DNA from: Treponema sp.
Lineage (GTDB): Bacteria > Spirochaetota > Spirochaetia > Treponematales > Treponemataceae
Assembly (NCBI GenBank): GCA_024693045.1
Contig: JAILLQ010000020.1
Span: 62,001-126,000 of the forward strand
Length of the DNA: 64,000 nucleotides
Direction of reading: 5' to 3'
The position numbers were made by a program, and so were the translations under genes. The notes beneath the pieces are model-generated. The model worked only from the letters and a program-made list of their open reading frames with translations. It was not told the origin of the DNA and made no database searches. Within the stretch, counting starts at the first letter, position 1; each line of letters opens with the position of its first letter. This document shows positions 47,125 through 53,904 of this stretch, piece by piece.

Positions 47125-47799
47125 TTAGATAAGGTGTTCAAGTTCAAGAAGCTTCAAGCTTCTTTCCCTTTCCTCAATAGTCAAAAGCGCCTTTCTTTTT
47201 TCTTCCCTTGCAGCTTCTTCTTTTGCCCTTGCGCTCTCCAGCTCCTTCTTGGCTCTGTCCAGTGCCATAGAAGAACGGGCATTAATTGAAGTTTCTTCGT
47301 ATGCAGGGAAAGTTACTGCACTGACTTCATAAATCCGGCTGATGTCGGTAATTGTTCTTTTTGGTTTGTCTGTGTCGATTCCGTCCCATTTATCACCACG
47401 TACACAGAACATAAAGCTCATTCCACTTACATCTTCACGCTTTACGGCAGAATAAAGATTTTTCGCTTCTGAATTGTTTTCCGTATCAAGATTTACACGG
47501 ATATGCATTCCGTCATCTTTGACTTCCATCTGCATAGTTGAGTTTTTATTGTTGTTTCTGCTTCTGGCAAGAGGCGTCATATCTGTGTTGTGATTAATAA
47601 GGAAGCGCACGTCTTTAAGATCGCATTTGTCGAGGGCGTGCCGTGAAATGACTTCTGTGTAATATCTCATATCTGTTTCACGTTCAAAAACAATCGGTAC
47701 ACCTTCAAGATAAGAACCGTTCTCTTCGTTTTTCAAAGCCCTAAGCTCAAAATCAAAACTTCTCAATTCGTCTGTATCGTTTTTAAAACTTGGTGTCAT
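47125..47799 (-). CDS. HK97-family prohead protease
   Basis: 224 residues. The catalytic His lies in VRFLINHNTDMTPLARS (about residue 70) and the Ser in REDVSGMSFMF (about 125-128). IYEVSAVTFPAYEETSINAR is the family's conserved end of the protease fold; a charged coiled coil follows. Start 33 bp after a TGACTAT motif. Confidence 0.92.
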   Translation of the reverse strand: MTPSFKNDTDELRSFDFELRALKNEENGSYLEGVPIVFERETDMRYYTEVISRHALDKCDLKDVRFLINHNTDMTPLARSRNNNKNSTMQMEVKDDGMHIRVNLDTENNSEAKNLYSAVKREDVSGMSFMFCVRGDKWDGIDTDKPKRTITDISRIYEVSAVTFPAYEETSINARSSMALDRAKKELESARAKEEAAREEKRKALLTIEERERSLKLLELEHLI

Positions 47800-47929
47800 A
47801 ATCCAAAATCTCCATTTTGCATTTTTAAGAGATAGTCAAAAAGATTTTGTAGAAGCCAATTTTTAAGATTTTTACAGTAATGACTTTATTATTGTGAACT
47901 TAAAAATCTATTCAACCGAAAAAAAGATT

Positions 47930-48277
47930 ATGAATACAACTTACGGCATAATCTGGAAAATATTAAACACTCTTGACCTAGCCTTAGATTTAGAATGCGT
48001 TCCGCCCGAAGAATTAAGCGCAAAAAAGTTCAAAATTACAGAAAACCGCTTTCAAAATTATCTTCTAATGCTTCAAAATGCAGGATACGTTGACGGTGTA
48101 GAATGTTCAGAATATATTGACGGTTCAATAAATTTTGACATTTCAAATATTAAAATCACGCTTGAAGGCATTCAATTTTTAATTGAAAACTCAATGATGA
48201 ATAAAATTGCAGTTGCAGCAAAAGAAATCGGTTTGAATGTCGCTGAAGCAGGAATTACGGCTTTTCTAAAACCTTGA
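47930..48277 (+). CDS. YjcQ-like winged-helix protein
   Basis: 115 residues from ATG 47,930 (a GTG twelve codons upstream is also open). ITENRFQNYLLMLQNAGYV...ITLEGIQFLIENSMM resembles the YjcQ family of prophage winged-helix proteins. It lies on the strand opposite to the capsid genes and may be a regulator or moron gene. The C-terminal KEIGLNVAEAGITAFLK could be an amphipathic helix. Confidence 0.65.
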   Translation: MNTTYGIIWKILNTLDLALDLECVPPEELSAKKFKITENRFQNYLLMLQNAGYVDGVECSEYIDGSINFDISNIKITLEGIQFLIENSMMNKIAVAAKEIGLNVAEAGITAFLKP

Positions 48278-48308
48278 CAAAGACACTTAATGAACAGATA
48301 ATACTGTT

Positions 48309-48539
48309 AGCTCACAGTTTCGCTGTGTAGTGAACCAGAAGTAGAAACGTTTCGGACGTTTGCGTTAGGCTTTTCGAAGCATTGTTCGCGTCTACTTCGC
48401 CTTTTGTAAGGAGTTCGATCCATAAAAAGACAGCTACTGATTCCATGGCCTTAGCAGTCATGAACCCCATGAGAAGTAAGCCCTAAGCAATTAGGCAGCA
48501 GTATGGCAAGGTTGTGCAAAAACGCACAACCTTTTTTTT
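48309..48539 (+). ncRNA. structured ncRNA candidate 1
   Basis: TTGACA, 17 bp, GATAAT at 48,274-48,302 is followed by about 230 nt with many hairpins: CACAG/CTGTG with TTTCG loop, GAAGTAGA/TCTACTTC enclosing AACGT/ACGTT, CCTAA/TTAGG. A strong terminator AAGGTTGTGC/GCACAACCTT with T8 ends it. No reasonable reading frame. Shares GTCATG ... AGTAAGCCC with candidate 3. No match to a riboswitch class I know. Confidence 0.65.
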
Positions 48540-48616
48540 AGTATTTTCCTTTTGCCATTTTAAAAGCTTTAATGAAAAGTTCTTGACATTTTTTCCTCCT
48601 ATATTAAACTATAGTT

Positions 48617-48777
48617 ACTCTCGGTTGACCCACGTGGCCAGTCGAGGCGAAGGTCCAGTGTCATGTTTTTCATGCCTGGCGCAGCCTAAATCAGCAATGA
48701 TATGGTTAGAGTGCCGTAATGAGCTCCCGAAAGGGTTGGTGTTCGCCCCCACACGAAAGTAGTGGGGATTTTTATTT
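48617..48777 (+). ncRNA. structured ncRNA candidate 2
   Basis: Promoter-like TTGACA, 16 bp, TAAACT (48,583-48,610), about 150 nt of GC-richer sequence with the hairpin CCAG-tgt-CATG/CATG-c-CTGG, ending in CCCCAC/GTGGGG with a U-tract. The terminator's T-run overlaps the stop codon of the nuclease-domain relic on the other strand, exactly as in candidate 3. No reading frame of note. Confidence 0.65.
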
Positions 48778-48921
48778 TAAAAGTTCTACAGAATAAAATG
48801 TATCTTCATTCTGTTTTGTATTCATAATAGTTATATACGCCATCCCTTGTTTCCCATTTTTAAATTTAAAATTGCTTTTGTATTTTTTAAAGTAAACGTC
48901 TTTTCGCCCATAAAAATCTTC
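48772..48921 (-). pseudogene. relic of a nuclease-domain C-terminus
   Basis: Fifty codons without a start, EDFYGRKDVYFKKYKSNF... to YSVELLK and stop, clearly paralogous to the last 50 residues of the gene at 49,121 (DYYGRKDIKSFRKYEATF... YSLELKK). It is an orphan 3' end with its own convergent ncRNA, so it looks like a displaced alternative C-terminal module. Confidence 0.65.
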
Positions 48922-49000
48922 TTCTTGTTAAGGTTTTTACAGTAATCTTTGCAGTTTCGCTTTATTTGACAAATTAAAGAGACTAATATATTATTCGTTT

Positions 49001-49128
49001 ATACGCATAGCCATGATAAGACTATGCACTGCCTAAACCGGAAACGGCAAGGAAACCCTAATAAGAGTTCGTGAACTTCGTGTGTCATGCGAAGGGTAAG
49101 CCCATATCGAAAGATATGGGTTATTTTT
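49001..49128 (+). ncRNA. structured ncRNA candidate 3
   Basis: Consensus promoter TTGACA, 17 bp, TATTAT (48,966-48,994). The RNA has GCATAG/CTATGC and GCC/GGC stems, GTCATGCGAAGGGTAAGCCC, and a terminator CCCATATC-GAAA-GATATGGG with T-run. It ends on the stop codon of the convergent nuclease domain. About 125 nt. Function unknown; antitoxin or phage regulatory RNA are possibilities. Confidence 0.7.
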
Positions 49129-49605
49129 TTAGCTCTAGTGAATAAAACGAATTTCCATTTTGAACCGTTTCTTTTATAGTAATGTAAACATTGCACGTTG
49201 TTCTGTTTTTTGTCTTAAATGTTGCTTCATACTTCCTAAAACTTTTTATATCTTTTCTTCCGTAATAATCTGGCTCTGATTTTACAAACACAGATTTTTT
49301 ATATAGTAAATTTATCTTCTTGACTGCTTCAAAATGTTGCTTTGCTGTAAAACCGTTTTTAGTAGACATATAAACAGCTTTTCCACTTATTAGCTTTTCA
49401 ATTCCTCCTTTTGTCAGTTTTGCAGATTCTCCTGTATTCTTGTTTGTATATGTTCCAGTTTTCTTTTTGAGTTCCTTTTGAGCCGTTTTTCTAAAATCTC
49501 TTATACTTCCACCCTTAGAAACAAACCTTCCATTTTCATCCCTAGGATGTTCTTCTTCATCCCAGCGGAGTTCTATTCCTCTTCGTCCGATGTATCTTTT
49601 TTTTT
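49121..49605 (-). CDS. polymorphic nuclease/LPD-like domain in -1 frame relative to portal
   Basis: About 160 residues open from the A9 tract inside the portal gene to 49,121. No ATG, GTG or TTG occurs until codon 79 (MSTKNG, 49,369), yet upstream residues are clearly conserved in style (WDEEEHPRDENGRFVSKGG, a motif common before phage-encoded LPD/PBECR-type domains). The C-terminus FTAKQHFEAVKKINLLYKK ... VYITIKETVQNGNSFYSLEL resembles Barnase-EndoU-like phage nuclease domains. So it is either a portal fusion made by -1 frameshifting or one split by a homopolymer indel. Confidence 0.6.
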
Positions 49606-50820
49606 ACCGTCTGAATCGTCGTCTTTGGAATTGTCGCCAAGAGCCTTGTAGTTTTCAAGCATCATGTGTTTGTCTGCATACGGTTCATTTACCTTTGGAA
49701 GATTTTCCATATCCATAATTTGATTGAGCGTATAAATTCCGCTCTGCAATCCTTTGACGTAGCTATCCATTCTGGACTTATAATCAGCACGGAGCATCGT
49801 ATCTGTATCAAACTCTACATAATGAGTTTCCTGAAGTTCATACGGTAAAAGACGGTCCAGGTATTCCTGAATTCTAACAATCCAAGGCGTTAAAGTGTGC
49901 TGCAAGAAGTTTGTATTTGCCTGTTCCATGTTCGTAAACTTTGACGCTTCGCTTCCAAGCATAAAGAGCGGTACTCGGAAAATCTTTGCAATTTCCTTTT
50001 CAGAAAAAGCACGGTTTTCCACAAGCTGACTGTCTGAATTTCCGTTTATATTAATCGGCTGAGCTGTAAGGCCTTTAGAAAGAATGAGCGGTTTATTTGC
50101 GTTTTCTTTGCCACCATAAGCAGAAAGAAGCTGTTCCGTGAGTTTCTGGCTGTCTTCCTTATTCCAGTTCTTGTTTTCAACCGGAACATTTACCATAAGT
50201 TTAGAATGAATTCCGCCGTCAAAATAATTCTGCGTATATTCTTCAAGCTGCAAGCCCGTTTTTGCAGAGTGCGTTGAATATTCCATTGGAGACAAGCCCC
50301 GCAATTTATTGTATTTAATTGCAGGAATATGCAGGACCGCACTTGAATTATATTTATAGGTGCGGCCGTCTACCGTATATTTATAGTACACGTCTTTTTC
50401 GTTATCCATGCAGATTTCAACACACTGCGGATCAAGAGGATACAAAGCCCGTACCGTATAATCAGGATTTCTTTCTACAAAAACAAAAGCATTCCCCTTT
50501 AACAGAAGATGAAGCATAATCTGCTGAATAAAAGAATACTTTGTATCATAAAAATTAGGGTTCCTATGAAGGACTTTTGCAAGAGAAAGATTGTCTGCCC
50601 GTTCCCGTCCGTTTTTGCCTTTTTTGTATACATTAATGCTAAGACATGCGACTGCATCCGCAATAATATTTACGCAAGCATTTACGGTTGAATTTGCCAG
50701 CATTTCGCCTACGCTCATTTTTGGCGAATAATAAAATACAGTGCTGTTTGTATACGCAGAAAGCGGCAGGTATTTTGTATCGTTTTTAATTTTTCTAATT
50801 TCAAGTCCTAACAGTTTCAT
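49573..50820 (-). CDS. HK97-family portal protein
   Basis: 415 residues: MSVGEMLANSTVNACVNIIAD, LLLKGNAFVFVERN, the KYNKLRGLSPMEYS loop and FGI/SEKEIAKIFRVPLFMLG are characteristic. The C-terminal tail is very acidic with a KKK encoded by A9, where a -1 shift would enter the nuclease-like frame. Normal portals are 380-430 residues, so the zero-frame product is complete by itself. Confidence 0.92.
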   Translation of the reverse strand: MKLLGLEIRKIKNDTKYLPLSAYTNSTVFYYSPKMSVGEMLANSTVNACVNIIADAVACLSINVYKKGKNGRERADNLSLAKVLHRNPNFYDTKYSFIQQIMLHLLLKGNAFVFVERNPDYTVRALYPLDPQCVEICMDNEKDVYYKYTVDGRTYKYNSSAVLHIPAIKYNKLRGLSPMEYSTHSAKTGLQLEEYTQNYFDGGIHSKLMVNVPVENKNWNKEDSQKLTEQLLSAYGGKENANKPLILSKGLTAQPININGNSDSQLVENRAFSEKEIAKIFRVPLFMLGSEASKFTNMEQANTNFLQHTLTPWIVRIQEYLDRLLPYELQETHYVEFDTDTMLRADYKSRMDSYVKGLQSGIYTLNQIMDMENLPKVNEPYADKHMMLENYKALGDNSKDDDSDGKKKDTSDEEE

Positions 50821-50824
50821 TTAG

Positions 50825-51262
50825 TTACCCTTTTAAACCCCATTTTATAATTCTTGCGTCTACAGGCTTTCCCTTGTTTACGTTGATAGAATTAATCAGC
50901 GGATTAAAGACAATCTTTCCGTCTTTTACGACAACCCAGTGCCCCGCAAGATTCCCATATTTGTATTTTACGGGTGTACAGTCTTTAAGTTCTTCTAATT
51001 CTTTTTCAGCCGTCAAGGTTTTCTTGACAACTGATACGGTCCGTCCCGTAAGCCACTTAATGAATTTGTCTGCATCAAGAACAGTACAGTCTGAATCAAG
51101 AATCTTTTCATTTACTGCACGGTTTACGATTTTTATATATTCAAGTTCGTTTTCCGGGTCTATTCCGGCGCAGAATATGTAGCACATTGCAAGACAAGCA
51201 TTTTCACCAATTTGGAAGCAGTTTTTTGCAAGCTCTTTTGCTGTTGTCTGTGGAAATTTCAT
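50825..51262 (-). CDS. DUF261-like protein, possible papain-like fold
   Basis: 145 residues. NACLAMCYIFCAGIDPENE near the N-terminus and GHWVVVKDGKIVFNPL near the C-terminus give a Cys...His...Asn pattern of papain/C39-like peptidases; similar sequences are known to me as DUF261 from spirochaete plasmids and phages. In a phage it could be a lysin or head-processing enzyme. No signal peptide. Catalysis is inference. Confidence 0.55.
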   Translation of the reverse strand: MKFPQTTAKELAKNCFQIGENACLAMCYIFCAGIDPENELEYIKIVNRAVNEKILDSDCTVLDADKFIKWLTGRTVSVVKKTLTAEKELEELKDCTPVKYKYGNLAGHWVVVKDGKIVFNPLINSINVNKGKPVDARIIKWGLKG

Positions 51263-51263
51263 C

Positions 51264-51755
51264 TTAAACCTCTTTTGAATAAAGTTTGCGAATCTCTACG
51301 AGTTTAGTGATTACAAAAGCCATTTCATCCTTGATAACCTTTCTAAACTCATCCGTCTGATACTCTTTCTTTATAGTTAAAGAGTTAACAAGATTTATTA
51401 CCCGGTTCTGCTTGATTCCTATATAAATATCATCCGTGGAAATGTGATTGTATGTTATCCATGTTAAAATCTCGTCGTAAATGCGTTCTAAAATATATTT
51501 ACTGCGCCATGTGTCATAGCCTTCTGGGTGCGGAAGCCTTGCTTCCATTCCGTCCAAATACAGCTTTACCCAGTCGGATTGCTGCCGAATAATTTTTCTT
51601 TCAAGTTCTTCACTTCCAAATTTTAAACCTTTTATACGTACCCGGAAAAATCCATTTTTTGCCATAATTGAAAACCACATAACTAAAATCATTATGAATA
51701 ACATCACAAAGACTGAGTTACTGCCATTAAGCACAGATGAAATTGCGTCCCACAT
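51264..51755 (-). CDS. membrane-anchored phage protein, function unknown
   Basis: 163 residues: one N-terminal transmembrane helix (about 15-32, SVFVMLFIMILVMWFSIMA) and a helical cytoplasmic domain with GYDTWRSKYILERIYDEILTW. It lies just before the DUF261-like gene with two bases between them. In this position a holin/lysis accessory or a superinfection-exclusion protein is possible. Confidence 0.6.
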   Translation of the reverse strand: MWDAISSVLNGSNSVFVMLFIMILVMWFSIMAKNGFFRVRIKGLKFGSEELERKIIRQQSDWVKLYLDGMEARLPHPEGYDTWRSKYILERIYDEILTWITYNHISTDDIYIGIKQNRVINLVNSLTIKKEYQTDEFRKVIKDEMAFVITKLVEIRKLYSKEV

Positions 51756-51773
51756 TTTTTTTCCTTTTTTATT

Positions 51774-52138
51774 TTAATAGTCAGAAATTTCTATTAAGAC
51801 TTTTGGCTTCCCTTTTTCAAATTCGTTATGTACTTCAATCTGCCGTATAATCTGCCAGCAGTCGTCTTTTAAGATTTCTATTTCCTGCAGAAGGTCTAAA
51901 ATAGAACTTACCTGGTTGTCGCTGTCCCGTCTTACATTGTCGCCATGAGTAAACGACATGCAAATCTTTACAGGTTTATCAATAGGATCTAACGGCCGCT
52001 CTTTGTGCGTTTTTAGAATGTAATAGGCTTCCTGTTCCCATGATTGATATTGAATGCTTGGTATGTTTTTCCCGTTTTTAAAAACTGCCTTGAATTCTTT
52101 TTACTTGGAGTTTCTAAAGGAATTATGAATCTATACAT
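51774..52138 (-). pseudogene. RusA-like Holliday junction resolvase with -1 frameshift
   Basis: Frame 1 from ATG 52,138 gives MYRFIIPLETPSKKNSRQFL; after KTGK the RusA similarity continues in the -1 frame as IPSIQYQSWEQEAYYILK. It ends with the diagnostic metal site RRDSDNQVSSILDLLQE...LKDD and VLIEISDY. Total length fits RusA (about 120). The switch point is GGGAAAAAC (about 52,066-52,074), a classical slippery heptamer G GGA AAA, so programmed shifting, mutation or sequencing error are all open. TGACTAT lies seven bases before the ATG. Confidence 0.7.
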
Positions 52139-52144
52139 AAAGGA

Positions 52145-52151
52145 ATAGTCA
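52145..52151 (-). promoter_or_regulatory. TRACTAT motif
   Basis: TGACTAT seven bases before the rusA-like ATG; no ribosome site between. Lies directly after the cassette A terminator. Confidence 0.45.
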
Positions 52152-52189
52152 TAAAAAAAGGGCGCATGCTTTTATACATACGCCCTTTA
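52152..52189 (-). terminator. cassette A terminator
   Basis: AAAGGGCG-TATG ... CATG-CGCCCTTT with U-tract. Its sequence is repeated almost exactly as the cassette B terminator (53,304-53,340), including the TATGTRTAAAAGCAT loop. Confidence 0.9.
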
Positions 52190-52204
52190 ATAAAACACTT
52201 ACAA

Positions 52205-52294
52205 TTATTTTAGAATTAAAAATGCAACAAACAGAATCAGAGCAAGGATTCTAAAAATACTTGAAATTATATTTATTTGATTTTTCGTTATCAT
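52205..52294 (-). CDS. cassette A peptide 2, 29-residue membrane micropeptide
   Basis: MITKNQINIISSIFRILALI then LFVAFLILK: basic start, one long hydrophobic helix. GAGG ribosome site in the shared leader GAGGTTTTGTCAAATGA. No RHH gene follows in this cassette; the terminator comes next. Toxin-like by size and composition. Confidence 0.6.
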   Translation of the reverse strand: MITKNQINIISSIFRILALILFVAFLILK

Positions 52295-52358
52295 TTGACA
52301 AAACCTCTTTCAAATAATAGACTATAAAAGCAAGCAAGGTTGCCAGCCTTACTTGCTT
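52295..52358 (+). promoter_or_regulatory. cassette A antisense promoter and inter-peptide hairpin
   Basis: Plus strand: TTGACA (its first base abuts the A2 start codon), 17 bp, TAGACT (52,318-52,323). The hairpin AAGCAAG..AAGG/CCTT..CTTGCTT (about 52,327-52,359) follows at the predicted start. Transcription would run over peptide A1 in antisense. Confidence 0.5.
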
Positions 52359-52375
52359 TTGTTTTCCTTCTGATT

Positions 52376-52489
52376 CTATTTAAGAATCAGAGCCAACAAA
52401 GCGACTAAGAACAAGCCGAAGTTGATAATTAGATTTACAAGGTCTATCCAACTCGGCTTTTCTTTTTGGCTTTCATTTTGCTTTGCCAT
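52376..52489 (-). CDS. cassette A peptide 1, 37-residue membrane micropeptide
   Basis: Charged start MAKQNESQKEKPSWIDLV, then a hydrophobic helix NLIINFGLFLVALLALILK to the end. AGGAGG ribosome site. First gene after the operator-bearing promoter. Confidence 0.6.
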   Translation of the reverse strand: MAKQNESQKEKPSWIDLVNLIINFGLFLVALLALILK

Positions 52490-52511
52490 TCATTACCTCC
52501 TGACATATATA

Positions 52512-52540
52512 ATAATAGTACATTATATATGTACTGTCAA
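52512..52540 (-). promoter_or_regulatory. cassette A promoter with operator palindrome
   Basis: TTGACA (52,540-52,535), 17 bp, TATTAT (52,517-52,512). The spacer is filled exactly by the inverted repeat GTACAT-TATAT-ATGTAC (52,518-52,534). An XRE regulator gene is divergent 43 bp away, so repression by it is likely. Confidence 0.75.
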
Positions 52541-52547
52541 CTATTTG

Positions 52548-52576
52548 TTTACTTTTTATTCAATCTATTTTATAAT
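52548..52576 (+). promoter_or_regulatory. promoter of XRE regulator gene
   Basis: TTTACT, 17 bp, TATAAT; ATG follows only six bases after the -10 box, so the mRNA would be essentially leaderless. Adjacent to the cassette A operator. Confidence 0.6.
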
Positions 52577-52582
52577 CATTGT

Positions 52583-52798
52583 ATGGAAATGAAAGAAACG
52601 ATTCTTGCCTTATGCAAAAAGAGAAACACTAACTATTCAGAAATTGCTAGAAAAATCGGAACTACAAAACAGAACATCTGCAATAAGTTTGCCAGAAATA
52701 AATTTTACCTAGATGATATTGAAAAGATTGCAGAAGCTCTTGACTGTACTTTAGAAATAAAGTTTATTGACAATCAGACAGGGGAAAATCTTTTATGA
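52583..52798 (+). CDS. small XRE-family helix-turn-helix regulator
   Basis: 71 residues, nearly all HTH: TILALCKKRNTNYSEIARKIG, then TTKQNICNKFARNKFYLDD, EKIAEALDCTLEIKF. Start at 52,583 because the conserved fold begins right there and no ribosome site supports the longer frame. Likely represses cassette A through the palindrome between them. Overlaps the following membrane-protein gene by ATGA. Confidence 0.85.
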   Translation: MEMKETILALCKKRNTNYSEIARKIGTTKQNICNKFARNKFYLDDIEKIAEALDCTLEIKFIDNQTGENLL

Positions 52799-53238
52799 CA
52801 GATTCAGAAAAACTAAGTTTATATGACATGCACAAAGAAAACGCAGAAAAATATGAAGCTGAAAGACTTTATCAGCAGCATAATTTTGATACCTGGCTTT
52901 TAAAACTTTGTGCCGGAAGTTTTGCAGTATCGTTTGCATTTATAGAAAAATTAATTGATTTTTCTATTGCCACAAATAAGTGTTTTGTAATTCTTTCCTG
53001 GACATTGTTTGCTTTCTGTCTTTTGCTTGAAATTTACGGTTATCTGAATACAGAAAAACTCTGCTCAAATGCCTTTTATGCAGAATGGGAAAAATATAAA
53101 AATGAGACAGAAAACGCACAGATTCTAATTAAAACAGATTTTAGAAGTAAAATTTCAAAGTATTTGAATAAAATTTCTTTTTTTACTTTCATGACGGGAA
53201 TTGTATGTCTTATTATATTTGTTTCAATCAATCTTTAG
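52795..53238 (+). CDS. membrane protein paired with XRE regulator
   Basis: 147 residues. A charged helix (1-35), two adjacent membrane spans at about 38-58 and 64-84 (LKLCAGSFAVSFAFIEKLID; CFVILSWTLFAFCLLLEIYG), a soluble helical stretch, and a third span at 125-145 (FFTFMTGIVCLIIFVSI). A paralogue lies at 56,291. The layout recalls SLATT-type predicted membrane effectors; a superinfection-exclusion role is speculative. Confidence 0.65.
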   Translation: MTDSEKLSLYDMHKENAEKYEAERLYQQHNFDTWLLKLCAGSFAVSFAFIEKLIDFSIATNKCFVILSWTLFAFCLLLEIYGYLNTEKLCSNAFYAEWEKYKNETENAQILIKTDFRSKISKYLNKISFFTFMTGIVCLIIFVSINL

Positions 53239-53303
53239 AAGACAGATCCGGTACAATCCCTAATCCTACCCCGATTCCTCGCCCTGTACCTCCGAAAAAA
53301 AAC

Positions 53304-53340
53304 TAAAAAGGCGTATGCTTTTACACATACGCCCTTTAAA
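53304..53340 (-). terminator. cassette B terminator
   Basis: AAAGGGCGTATG ... CATACGCC with U-tract; near copy of the cassette A terminator. Confidence 0.88.
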
Positions 53341-53341
53341 A

Positions 53342-53539
53342 CTATTTTTTAGATAAAGCCCAATCCAAGACATAACGGCTAACTGATTTACCTTCCGCCT
53401 TTGCCTGTTCCTTTAACAGTTTTATTTCTTCTTCAGTTCCGCTTATCGTAGTACTGAAAAAGATTTTAAGCCGTCCTGTGGGTTTTCTGCCTGAACCTTC
53501 ACGAGATCCACCTCTTTTATGTTCGCTATTTATTGCCAT
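53342..53539 (-). CDS. cassette B ribbon-helix-helix protein
   Basis: 65 residues from ATG 53,539. The Gly/Arg/Lys-rich head HKRGGSREGSGRKPTG is followed by a strand (KIFFSTTISG), helix EEEIKLLKEQAKAEG and helix SVSRYVLDWALSK: an RHH (Arc/CopG-type) fold. Likely binds DNA as a dimer, perhaps the cassette promoter. Overlaps peptide B2 by 14 bp, so translation is coupled. The head GSREGSGRKP is shared in style with the RHH proteins of cassettes C, D and E. Confidence 0.75.
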   Translation of the reverse strand: MAINSEHKRGGSREGSGRKPTGRLKIFFSTTISGTEEEIKLLKEQAKAEGKSVSRYVLDWALSKK

Positions 53540-53630
53540 TATTTGCACCCTTTTTAAGAATCAAAATTAATACTCTGCAAATTACCACTACAGCCCAAGT
53601 ACATACCAAAGCAATTTTTATACCTATCAT
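53526..53630 (-). CDS. cassette B peptide 2, 34-residue membrane micropeptide
   Basis: MIGIKIALVCTWAVVVICR then VLILILKKGANNGNK: single hydrophobic helix with basic end. GGAG ribosome site in leader TAGGAGTTGTCAAATGA. The end overlaps the RHH start. Confidence 0.65.
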   Translation of the reverse strand: MIGIKIALVCTWAVVVICRVLILILKKGANNGNK

Positions 53631-53695
53631 TTGACAACTCCTATAAAAAAATTTATTATCAAAGAGTAACTGTTGGAGCAGTTACTCTTTTTTTT
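53631..53695 (+). promoter_or_regulatory. cassette B antisense promoter and hairpin with T8
   Basis: TTGACA abutting the B2 start codon, 17 bp, TATTAT (53,654-53,659), then AGAGTAACTG/CAGTTACTCT hairpin followed by eight T on this strand. An antisense RNA starting here would either stop after about 30 nt or read on across B1. Confidence 0.55.
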
Positions 53696-53708
53696 GCTTT
53701 TAGTTATT

Positions 53709-53804
53709 TTACTTGATTAAAAGCAGAATCAAGGTCAAGATGAAACTTGCGATAGTGGCAACGTCAGCGATTATCGCAAGTATTTTTATTAACTTTTCTT
53801 TCAC
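53709..53804 (-). CDS. cassette B peptide 1, 31-residue membrane micropeptide (GTG start)
   Basis: Starts GTG at 53,804 behind AAGAGGT. KEKLIKILAIIADVATIASF then ILTLILLLIK: basic start and a continuous hydrophobic helix with basic end, very like known type I toxins. Missed by length filters. Confidence 0.65.
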   Translation of the reverse strand: MKEKLIKILAIIADVATIASFILTLILLLIK

Positions 53805-53848
53805 TTTTTCACCTCTTTATATTAAGTCTTTCTCTCTCTGATGTTCTA

Positions 53849-53877
53849 ATAATAGCGTATTCTTTTTATACTGTCAA
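53849..53877 (-). promoter_or_regulatory. cassette B promoter
   Basis: TTGACA, 17 bp, TATTAT, with a short GTAT...ATAC repeat in the spacer; leader begins GAACATCAGAGAG like those of cassettes D and E. Confidence 0.75.
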
Positions 53878-53904
53878 CTACTTATTTCAAAGCTTTTTAG
53901 AATA

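Noticed and set aside
48274-49128. Cyclic di-GMP or other known riboswitches in the ncRNA region
   Set aside because: The conserved core words of GEMM-I/II and other classes I can recall are absent, and no gene follows on the same strand.
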